From assembly GCA_002633005.1 (NCBI GenBank), contig NMRA01000288.1, positions 426,685 through 490,684 on the forward strand: 64,000 nucleotides of DNA, given 5' to 3'. The notes beneath the pieces were generated by a model, which did no database searches, was not told where the DNA came from, and saw only the letters and a list, made by a program, of their open reading frames with translations. A program made the translations under genes and the position numbers. This document shows, piece by piece, positions 38,101 to 50,100 of this stretch. Source of the stretch: Phoronis australis (taxonomy: Eukaryota > Phoronida > Phoronidae). The first letter of the stretch is position 1. Each line of letters begins with the position of its first letter.

Positions 38101-41100
38101 TCGTATCTGTCATCGTCATGTGTCGTCATCGTCAGTGTCCAAGAAACCAGTAGCCTACCGACGTCTATGACGACGGCACCAAGTTACGACGACCCGTAGA
38201 TATCGACTAAGGAAAAAGGAACAGCGCGTGTTGTAGAAGATCACCGATAGATGGCGGTTGGTATAGTAACTTCCCTGAAATAGCTGCCGATTTCATAATC
38301 CGCGTGGCTAAAGTAGACCAACGTCGGAATAGCATAGTTTTAAACCGGAGTAATTGAGGGCCGTGATATTGATATGTGCGGATAGCTAGATGTCTGAGAA
38401 ATGGAACAATTCCAAAATCATTCATGTAGACTCACATTTGACGGATTTATTTAGAGTAAGTAATGTTCACTATGTCCGACTAGCGCCGGACAAAATACCA
38501 GCACAACTCGGGCGAATCACTGCTAGTTCCCGGAATTACACGCTTCGAAGGCACAGGTGACTGTAGATAAAGGGCCTCCAGACACTCGCTTCAAACATGC
38601 ACTTCTCAGGGGTTGCGACGAGGCGCTGCCGGGATTCAACAACGACATTATGGCACCCTTTTTCAGGCGTTGCTTTGCAGGAACCATCATCAATTCCGTG
38701 TACCTATATGTATCTCTTTCGTTATCCGACCTCAGAAAATGCTTACCACACACTCGGTAATTCTCCACTGTGTTTCGTGGACGGTAACGCTGAGTTCGTC
38801 GAAGTGTGTCATCTTTAGGAAAGCGATGTAATCATCGATATTCCCAAAGTGCACGTGAGACAATAATGAGTACACCCCAGTACGCAGCAACCAGGCGGCG
38901 TGTAGAGTGATTCGTAAACAAACGCAAACGACGACCGCGGAACTTATCACAACCGGGGTAAAACATTGACTATCTCGACAGCTCACACAGTCAGACTATA
39001 TGAAAACGAAATGGCGGGAAATTCTTAACCCACTTCCGGAGTAAGGTATGACTAATTAATAACATTACGGGAAGAGGTTTTAGCCGAAAATATGTCTGGG
39101 ATAACCAACGAACCGTATTTTTACTAAAATTACTTGAAACATGTGTCCTTCGCCTTTAATGTAGTGATTGACCATCGCAAAAACGGGATCAATCTATGAT
39201 TCATTAATGAGCAGCTGCAGGTTAACGGTTTCTAACTAAAGACTTATTTCCTTCACCTAAGACAACACTTATACTTGCTCCTCATCAAAATTGACGTCGG
39301 TTCCAGTTGGAAGTCGAATAAGGGCATCTATATTACCATTGTCATCTGTTCTTCGATATTGCATGGTGTAATCATATTGGTCTAGAAATCATGATCATCT
39401 ACCAGGTACTCCTTTAGTGGACCAAATTAAGGGTTTGTGATCTGTAAGTACTACAAAATATCTCCCATAGATAAATTGATGAAATTGTTAAGCGCAAATG
39501 TGATTGTCAATGCTTCTCGTTGAACCTGACCGACGTTGTACCGAAGTGCAGTTTTAGTAAGCGTTTTAAAAGCATTTGAAATTGGACGTTCATTACCATC
39601 CACGTATCGATGAATGCATCATATGAAATTCCCAACTCCAAATCCGGATTGAAATGAACTGAAATTTCATTTGTGCAAAGATCATCATTAAGTTCTTCAA
39701 TTTCCCATTCCCATTTTATTTAAGTAAAATGTCCAATTTGATTTTCATATTAAGCCGCGGCAAAATGCAGCCTTAACGCAAAATACGGAGTTTTCAAACT
39801 AAGTAATCTATTATTTGAAATCAACAATAATCTTAAAGGAGAATGCCACCCAAAAACAACCTATTTTGTATCAATTTAGATCGAGTAGTTCTACCTGATA
39901 ACGGCACGTTCGGTTGCGTTACCTGACACCTGACGGCAGACGGAGGTGTTGAAATTATCCAATGATGCAATTGGTTTCACACGCAGTCTGTTCAGCAGTT
40001 CACAACACGGGTTACTGGTCTCAGCTTATCGCTTGAATTCACCGTTTAACAGCAATAAATCATAAAACTTCGATGCAAAACCCTTAAAAATACACCGAGT
40101 TCTTATAAAAACGTGTTGTTTTATTTCGCTGTTACGGATTTATTGGTATTTGGACAAACCGTAGCTTACAAGGTTCGGCAGGTCAATTCAGCACCAAGGT
40201 CCGTAGCAGGAGTTTGGGGTCTGTTCCGAGATAAATTCGAAGTATTCTTTCGTGAAATACAGACTGGAGAAGCTATAGATCTGTGTTGTTTAGTCTTGTG
40301 ATTTTTGGACTTCTAAACACACAAAACGCTTGTTATCCCGGCCAGCAGCTCGGAACCCGCTCAGGCCCCGTCGCTGCAGCCGGGACTGCCAGGAACATAA
40401 ACCAGCTTGAGTTGGAAACTAAATGTCCAGTCACGAAAAGACTATAATAATGAGCCAAAGAAATAATGTGCACGTAAGTATTTATGTGAATTGGCCATGA
40501 AACTGAAAATCTACTTACTTGTCGGGGGCCGCTAAGTCGGGTTCCCCTTCCACAGACCGTCAGGGCAAAGGTTGTACAGTAACATTGATTTGAATAATTC
40601 ATTTGTATTTCTAAATAAAGATTCCCCTAACATGTGACCATAGCATATAAAATCGAGTAATTGTTTCACAACAGCTTTCTGTCAGCAAACACTAGCTGAA
40701 TTAGCATGCGCTCACACGCCCTCGGTGCCCGGTCAATTACCTTTATTGCCGGCATCAAAAGCCGGTAACGCAGTGGATTATTCATTGCTGGCTTCTCAAC
40801 ATTTGCACTCACGAATACTGCAAAGGCATTACAAATTGTATCTAATGAGGCAGACTTTCAGTTTTATATATAAGCATTGGTTCGGATGAGAATAATTCAT
40901 TTTGAAACAGAACGAAGAATAATAAACGTCTACATGGGAACTCGCCCGGCGCCAATCCCGACTTAGTCAAGAGCTCATCCGACAAGGACTTCACGGGTCG
41001 GATCGTTAGGTTTCACAGACTATCAGTTTGAACCGGAATACACTGATCAAGAAGATTGGCGCCGTGAACATGCACAGCCAACGGAACGTATCGATAGTTC

Positions 41101-44100
41101 TTTGGTAAGCCGGAATCAGTCAGAGAAATCACTGTCGACGAAATACCGGTCACAGACACGGAGATGTTTCACGGCCTTATACTTGCTATTAACAGCGTAC
41201 CTTTCATTCTTCACTACTGCGAGCCACCTCCTAAGCATAGGAAGTCGAAAAAACGATATACCCGCTTTCTTTGCAGCTTCATAGTTCGGATAAGCGGGAA
41301 CGATGCACCGCAATATAGCGGCATTCACTCTGCAGACGATCCACTGACGTCGCTGCGTCGTTTCTCAACTTCCCCACAGGTTAACGCGACACCTCTCGGC
41401 AAGGTGAGGTCGACCGTAGAATAGGCGACGTGGATATAGACCGATTAAGACGGTAAAAATACTAATTAAATCGGGTGGCATTCTCCTTTAAGAGATTTTA
41501 TAAACCAGTAAATGTTGTAACACAACTACTTTGCGGCTTAGTGGCAAACCGTGCCAAGCCCCTCAACTAATCATGCCACTTGAAGTCCTTTTATATAGTA
41601 GTTAACTACTCTGATTTACACGGTCGGCAAAAAGCATTTTCTTCCTGTTTTTGTAGACGACGGTTTCTTCATGTGCTTCTTGCGTAATTCAAAGTTAAAT
41701 GGAAATGTATGATGGCATCATGTTTAAAATGCCGCAAAAGGCATAATACTATATCGCGCTTAAGACTTGGTGACATCAAAACTGCAGAATTCATGCGCCC
41801 ACCCAGCTTAAAATATAGGGGGCTCGAATTTTTCGATATGGCGTTCGAGCCCCCCGAGCCCTCCTTAGGTGCGCCCATGGAATTGCGACAATCAATGGTC
41901 ATGGAGCACCAAAATAAATCATACCATTTCGTGTTTAAGAAGCGGTGAAATCCGTACAGCAAATTTGCGACACTCACTTGTCATGGCTTGAATCACTTGG
42001 GTGTTCACCGCAGAAAAGCCAGATGCTGTGGTCCTGAGGTGTAACTGGTAGAAGTTTCCGGGTTGCAGGCCTGAACAAATCGCAGTGGACCTAGACCTGC
42101 CAAGGCTTGAATAAACCTGATTATTGGGATTGTTCTTGTTCGTGCAGTAGAGTGCTAGTTTCTGGTATTTTCCTTGAGGGCGAACCACCGACACTTTAAT
42201 CCGATCTTCAAACGTGTACACCACGGTGACATTCTTCGCCGTATCCAGCACTGAAAAGACGGCGGAAAACAAACCTCCAGTTTCTCTTTACACTGTAAAT
42301 CACTACATTTGGCAACTCGGCACCTGGGATCTCAATAATCTCAAATCATCGCGCCATTTGTTGGAGGAAGGGAAAGAAAAGTCTCCACAAAGATTGGGCA
42401 ATTTATTTGCACTATGTTGTGCCCACTGTTCCCACGCCAGTCTCTATAACGTGCTTGCAACTTCGACAAAATCAGAGCGTGTGGATTTCAGCTGATTTTT
42501 TTCAGGCTTTTCATGAACTGAGCCCAATTTGTTTATTTTCGCATCAAGTGCTACTGAGCACAAATTTGGCTTCTGCCGATTCTAGCTTCCTCAGACTCAT
42601 CGCAGTTAACAACACACTTTCATGTATAGGCACACAACGCAGTAGCGCAAACTGTACACTACAATAACGCCCGGACACGGGACAACAACGCATCATCAAA
42701 CTGTATGTTCAGTGTCTTGTGTGTGTACTCCGTATTCAGTAGAGGCCTCTGTTTGTGGTTTTCCACTCTCTCCCTATTCGTGTGCATTTTGGATAACTTC
42801 CCTCTGACAATCAGGGACGTGTCCCATCGAAGATCAAAGGAAAAATGTCTACTATAATGCGTCCATGTCTACTGCAATACATAAAGCAGTAACACTGCGT
42901 AATGTGCTTACTCTAGAGCGTGTGCTTTAGTTCGTCACAGTGGCCTATGTGTTCAGACTGAGGCAGACTCTCACGTTTTAGAGCACTTCTGCTAGATACC
43001 TTTAAATGCAAAACAATCGAGGTTTCACTGAGTTAACATTCAATTGATAACAAATTCCTATAATCGGTATGCTTTCATGCAATCCAGACTTTATTTCGAA
43101 GTTTTGATTTATTACAGACACTCACAACGTTGTGTTGCTTGCTATTAAATTTTCAATTTTTTGTAGGGGACCTAGTCAAAATGGCGGCAATTAGGGGTTG
43201 CAGCATTTCAAGGCGAATTATTGTGAAAATTGAGTTTCTAATATAAAATTTTCAATGAATCTGAATATAATTGTTTTGTGTGAAAAGATCAAGCTGATAT
43301 GTGTTGTAACGTTTCCACGTATTTTGGACCAAATTAAACGGCCTATTGTCACCTATTCCAATACGGTACCCACACTAGACAGCGGCCCGTATCGGAATCG
43401 CTCAGCGTTCACTTTCGTCTTCAAGAAGACATGAATGCAAAGTTCCTGACACCAAAATTTTTGTATCATGCAAATTACACTTTATAATAAACATTATGAA
43501 ATTGCCTGATAACAATTCGGACGAAGCGTTTTGTTTTTCTGGCTGTTTCGGCGACCCCAGTCACACTCCCGGGGATTTCCATACGGCGGGCCCGTATTAG
43601 ATTGTGTGCTAAATAATTGAATAAAAAATTCTAAATGTAATAATTTTGATCAGTTTTAATATTAATTGACATGAAATTAACCATTAAGGTGTTTACTTGA
43701 TTTTCCACATATTTTGCACTAAATTAAACGGCCAGTCATCGCTGATTCCAATGCTATGGAGACACGGTGAAAAAATTCGTTGTAACGATGATGTCATAGA
43801 CTTCGTTTAGTGCAAGCGCCATCTCAAGTTTTTTGGCGCTAAATGGGGTTCGTGATGGGGCTACTGTATTGTCAAAGGCCTACTTAATTAACGACTGGGT
43901 ATGCTATGACACAGTATTTTGATGTTTTTCATCAATAAATGTATTTTAGATGTATAACTAGTCCTTTTGGCATCATATTAGGCCCTTAACCTAAACTCGC
44001 ATCTGTTCAATTTAAACGTCCAGGACTGACTGTTTACGCACACGGAAAGAACGGGTATAAATCAGACAACACAAACCACAGCGGGCGTTTGTTGCCCAGT

Positions 44101-47100
44101 TTGGCAAGACTCACGTGTGCGCCCCTCATACTTGTTAGAATTGTCGCTCAAACTCTTCAGGGTCTCAAACTCTCTAACGGCGTAAAGCGTGTAAGAGTAC
44201 TGTTTGCCAGGTTCGAGGTTCGAGGCCTTGAAAAGTCGGGGCTCTTGTCTTCCGACCTCCTTGTCTACGTTGTTTGCCCCCGTGATTCGGTAGTGCGTCC
44301 AGCGCCCGTTTTGGGGCTCGTCCCAGGTGAAAGATACAGACGTCAGTGTTGATTCACCAGGGCGAATATTCGGCTTGTCAGGTACTGAAATTTGTTAGCG
44401 GCAACTGTACGCTGAACATTGTGTAGGACCAGATGACCAAGGCTAGGCATAAATTTTAATCTAGTAAAAGTAAATGTTTTCTGAAAACATAAAGCCAGTA
44501 GAATATGACTTCGACTTTTTACCATTTTTATTAATTGACTCGCATGACCATGTCTTTTTAAGAAAATTTCTCGAAAAGAAAGGTGAACTAACAGTAAAAC
44601 AACATGATCAAATTTTATTTGAGGTAGGGCCTTAATCTTCAAAGAGAGATATCAAAAACGTTGTTAGTCCATAATGAGAATCCTATACGAGTCTCAGGTT
44701 TATGACATGGGCAAAACTTCTTGGAAATTTCGTCAAAATCCCGCGGCATCCCGAGGGATTTTGATGCAATTTCGAAACAATCGAGCATCAGTAAAATATG
44801 AGCCTGAGTAGTGCACTGAAGTCAGGCAATCGATGCCTGTGATACACGCATCAAACTATGGGGCTTGAAACGCAATGAATCTAAACAAATTTCTGAAACT
44901 TTCCAGTATATTTTCAGTAGATTTTGTGAATATTTTATTTATGATAAGTGTTACTGTTGATCTCTGCCTGCAGCTGTTGAGGTTTTAATATTGTTCAACT
45001 CATAGGCACGAGTATACACTTTTGAAAAATATTCTTCTTTTTCAGTGGCAGATCTACGTTTTCAGTCAGGCGGAGTGAGGATTCGAGAGAATCCGAGGTG
45101 CGAAGCGTCGAGAGGGGGGGAGGTCGGGAGGGGGTTCCTCCCTCCTGAGTAAGAATTTTTGTTGGTTTTTGTAGCTGATTTCCTCGATTTTTGATCCTGT
45201 CCCAGGGGAGTTTACACCCCTGTGCCCGGTTGCATGAAACAGTCCCAAATAGGGACTCAACTAAGTTCCCTAAATCTACCGCGTATTTTTGGACTTGTGA
45301 AAACATCGATTGCCCTTTCTTGTGTTGTTTTAGTTTCATTACTAAGTCAACTTTTGACTTTGATACAAATCGAGAGTAAACTCTACGTTGAATAGTCAAT
45401 ATTATCGAAAACAATAAGGGATCTTTTCATGCAACACCCCCAATTTAAGGACTGAGTCCCTATTTATTTTCAATGAACCCTGGGCTCAGTTTTTATTAGG
45501 AAATGTCATTAATCAAATAGGAGCTCAAAATCAAAATGAAATGATAGAAAAATGTTGCATCTGTCACTCCATAAAAACACAAATATGCAAAAAGACTTAG
45601 GGACCATAATTGAGTCCCTATTTGGGACTCTTTCATGCAGCCGGCCACTGAACCCCTCCCGTAGATCCGCCTCTGTTTTTGCATCGGTAAACGGCATCAG
45701 CGTTAGTGTCCATTGCTATCACAAACTGCACATGTGAAATAAAATGTTACTTACTTATATGCTCGTTTGCTTACTTACTTTCGTTGTCACTTACTTGTGG
45801 ATAGTGAAACGCTGAATATAACGATTACTATGCGGTACAGCAGAGAAACATTCGCTCAGATAAACAACAGAATGTGTTAAACCTTTCCACATCATGGGCT
45901 ACCCTCGCCGTCTCAAACGGCCGAAACAGGTGATTGGTTTGTAAGTACCACGTTGTCATCGAGAATCAATTGCATATCATAAGCATGTTGAGCAATTTCA
46001 GCTTGTACAGTGAACTTTTACACCGATTTGATCACAAAGTTCCCCACCTGTTAGAAATGTTTTATTGACCGTCTCAGAGAAAGACTGTTTGTACGTTGTG
46101 TAGACGCCAATGCTGTATGCTGTACCAGGTACGAGGTTGGTGCACTTTCCACTCACGGCAAGTTTAGCATATATCCTCACGGCAGGCGGATTTTGTTGGG
46201 TGCCCTCAATTAATGAACATTTCAGCCGGTATCCGTCGCAGCCATCCACCCTGTCCCAGTGAACCGAGAGACTATGGGGTTCAGGATCGATGGTTGTTAT
46301 TCTTGGCTTCTTTTGGAACCCTAAACGCCAAAAGACATTGTTCAATTTATATTGAATGCGTTTTTCCGCAACCCAAAAGTCGACAAACGCCTTCAAATTA
46401 GGAGAAGACGCTACTGAGGTTAGTAAATAGCAAAAAATTACGGACACTATGAACTCCACCCTAGGCAGAGTCGTGGTAAACTTACTTAAATTGTCGCCTT
46501 CTCTTACTTCAGAAGGTGGATTCGATTTCATACTCGTCATAATGATGTTAAAAGGTACATGCCGTCACCGACTGAATGAAATGAATAAACACGATAAAAA
46601 GACGAACATAACGGAAGGCTCCAAGCGATGCGTCAGGTGTAAGGTAACGTGCTACAAACTGAAATAGGATAAGTAGGGCTTCAGTTATGCTAGATGTGGT
46701 GAGCCTACTAATTGTAAAGCAATTTATTATAGTATTTTATTTGTATAATGTTACATATTGTACTTTACGTTATGAACATAGACCGTGCGTCAGCGAAGAT
46801 CCGTTTGCAAAAAAGATAACAAGAGCAACGCACCGCAAACGGTGTGCTTCTAGGCACGTTTATTGCATCATAAAATTGGCCACTAGATGGTGCAAAATAC
46901 TTCGAATCCATCCGAAAACGGGTACATGCCACCGCTTTTTAATGGAAAGCTACTGAATCTCATAAAAATCCGAAGGAAAACGGAAAAAATGAAATTGCCA
47001 CTAGGGAGCACAGCGTTCATCAAATACGTTTGAAAGTCGTCGTCGTCAGTTGTCAGCTTCATATGAATACATTTGCTAAATTTAATTAAACATCCTGCAG

Positions 47101-50100
47101 AGTGTCTAGGAGATACAGCTATGATCGCAAGAAAACTGCCACTAGGAGGCGCCGCAGTAGTCGAAGTCGTAGGAAAATCGTCAGCCCTCCTCTTCACATG
47201 CCAATTTCGACAATCATCCTTAGAGTAATTTGGTTGACAGAGGGGCAGATGCCGAAAAACAGACTCGAAAACAGTAAAAAAATGGCCAATAGGTGGCGCA
47301 AAACACTTTGAACTCAACCGAAACCCAAAGGATAGCGTCAGCCCACTAACAGATCCCTATCTGCTAAATTTTATGAAAATCCGCAGAGAACCTTTGAAGA
47401 TACAGAGGTAAACGTAAAAACAAAGACTTGCCACTAGGGGGCACACCGATAGTCTGATCCGTATTGAATTGTCGTACTCTGCTTTCAACTTCACATAAAT
47501 AAACCAGTAAAATTCAATAAAGATCCTTTAGAGCGTTCAGGAGATACAGCCATGGGTGCAAAAACAAACAAAACTGCCACTAGGAGGCGCCACAGAAGTC
47601 GACCTCGTCGGAAAATCATCGTCAGCCACCCTCTTTATAGTACAAACATATATGCCAATTTTCAAAATCATCCCTGGAGCAGTTTGATTGATAGAAGGGC
47701 GGACGCCAAAAAAGACTAGAAAACAGTAAAAATGGCCACTAGGTAGCGCAAAACACCTTGAATCTATCCAAAAACGAGAAGATAGCGTCATCTCACTAAC
47801 AGATGCATAACTGCCAAATTTTATGAAAATACGTTGAGGACTTCCGAAGATACAGAGGTAAGCGTAAAAAACTAAAATTGCCACTAGGGGGCACACCTGT
47901 AGTCGGAGAGGTCCGAAATTTGTCGTCATCCGTCGTCAGCTTCATAGGAACACGTCTGCCATCTTGTTTTTAAACAAGATCCTGTAAGGGGTTTAGGAGA
48001 TACAGCTGTGGACGCCGGGCACAGAACGCATGGACGCCCACACAGATATGACGGCAATATGCGACCACATATAAATATTTGGGCGCATAAAAAGGATACT
48101 TGGGTTAGCGAAAGGTTAATTAAATATGATGTAACAATAAAAATAATACAAATACCGCCTCTGCAACGGTCGGCACAAAAAACTGCCACAAAAGACTCTG
48201 AGAAACTCATGCCTAACCAAGAGGACGTATGTAAAATGAGTGGGAGCAATTTGGTGCTTGAGTACTGTCGAAAGCTGCCAGCCAGATACCCCAACCGAAC
48301 TCATTGCTTGCCACGGCTAGGTCACATGAAACTTAGTCGCTGACAGTTTGATCATTGCATAACGTCAAATGCATTGTTAAACAATAGGACGATGGCGCGT
48401 GATGATATAACGTCATTGTTGCAGTCCAGGCAACCGAAACCAGGCGTGCGTTCAGTAACGCTAGGACCTACGCTAGGACCTAGCTAAAATCTAGCCAAAG
48501 TCACGTGTTCTCAATTAAAATAAATGGCCATATCTCACGTAATCTCACGAAGTCTTGCTTTTTAGCGAGGTCCTAGCGTTACTGAACGGGAGGCGGGTGT
48601 ATGCTTAGGCCTACCATGTTTCAAGGCAGTAAGTAACTAAAATGACTCAAAGTAAGGAAACGTGACAGTAAAACATAATAAGCGAAACATTCACGAACCA
48701 AATCAGCCAAAATCATATCAGCTCCACAAAAAAGGCGATCACCCAACAAACACATACTGACACTAACGTTTGCTGAGACCAGCGTCGTGTCCTAACGAAA
48801 CATTTCAATTCAGAATTTTGGCCTCCCAATCACTTACATTCATACGTAAGGGTTATGCCATAGTTTAACATCTTCTTCGTAGACAGCTCAGTAACTTTGC
48901 ACACGTAGACGTCTTCTAGAACCTCCTTACAATTAATGTTTTGGTCACCAAATTTACTGCAACTGATCAACAACGTGTCGTCCCTTTTCAGATACTCTTT
49001 GCCACTAAAAATGACAAAGAACACGCCATAAACCTAAGTCCTTGAGGAGCCATTTCCTAGTGCTGTTGTGGTAAAATCAGAGGTAAGTAGCACTGAACGT
49101 AACTTACGGTGAGTAGGCGCTACGTTCAAATGCCAAAAGGTGGTTGGCAGCGCCTACGTGCGCCTACGCCCCACTACAGTACTCTCATTCTTTATCTGGT
49201 CCGTAAAAGGGACACCCTCTTTGACCGGAGAAAAGTGCCTTAGTTTGTAAAGCTATTTAGTTGATAGGTAGCGTTGTCGTAGTAGTGCCACGCTTGAAAT
49301 TTGTCTCTCCCTAATTTTGTGTTCTATGCACTCGTAATCTGGTTTCTGCCAGAAAACCTTTGTTTTGTGGTGGGGCTGTTTGGTGAGTTACGGTGGCTGC
49401 GAAAGGACGGCATGGCAACTATTTTTGTGCGTTGCTAACTCTATCGATAGACTTATCTAACTCTGTCGATAGACTTAGTAACTCTACCGATAGAATTACT
49501 ATCTCTATCGATAGACTTATTAACTCTATCGATAGGCTTACTAACTCTATCGATAGAGATAGTAAATCTATCGATGGACTTACTATCTCTATCGATAGAG
49601 TTAGTAAGTCTATCGATAGAGTTAGTAAGTCTATCGGTAGAGAATGACGTATTTTTGTTGTAACAAGATAAACCCTTGATTTGAGCAAGCCTCGCATTCC
49701 ACGAAACAAGCGTTTGTGATATGCCTCCGTAAAAAAAAACTGAACGTTTTACACTGACAGCCTATTTTGAATGGTACCAAAGTTGCGTAATTTTAGTTCC
49801 TACATGTTAAAAGCATCATTCTGACCATACTAACGTCGTAAATTGTCAAGTGGAATAAACGTCTAGGTTTCGTCAACGTCACCGCGAGAATCCTCAGCAC
49901 GCACAGAAATAGAATGTTCTTATATTCAGTATACGTGCCTCGGCAGGTACATACTTCTACCGTGAGTACCGGTATAATCAGCGAATATTTAAAACATCTG
50001 CAGTCGGCCATTCTGCGCAAATTTCTTGACGTGAAGCAGTATGGCGCGAAAGGACGGATGAAAAGGCGAGCGAAAAGGCAAAAAGGCTATTTCAAGCACT

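Larger units (their letters stand above)
36976..39155. mobile_element. Kolobok-like element 2, TTAA-flanked, with nested insert
   Basis: TTAA at 36,972-36,975 and 39,156-39,159. The right end reads, inverted, AGGCGAAGGACAC and the left AGTGTAAGACAACC, followed on both sides by sequence homologous to the long terminal inverted repeats of the element at 13,831-15,517 (GATTATCCCAGACA / TATGTCTGGGATAACCAAC). Contains decayed THAP and P2X7-type ORFs matching that element and a 752 bp nested insertion. More degraded than element 1. It sits inside a Gypsy pol sequence. Confidence 0.78.

Noticed and set aside
44995-45414. 139-codon minus-strand ORF similar in translation to the plus-strand ORF at 29,111-29,398
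   Set aside because: The similarity is explained by DNA homology of MITE copies; there is no splice context or domain.
47102-47317. Arg/Ser-rich ORF ([10 protein letters not shown]...) resembling an SR protein
   Set aside because: It is the translation of the C monomer of the higher-order repeat; the other monomer copies do not preserve the frame.
49393-49709. SIDR-repeat protein ORFs on both strands
   Set aside because: Direct translation of the palindromic minisatellite.
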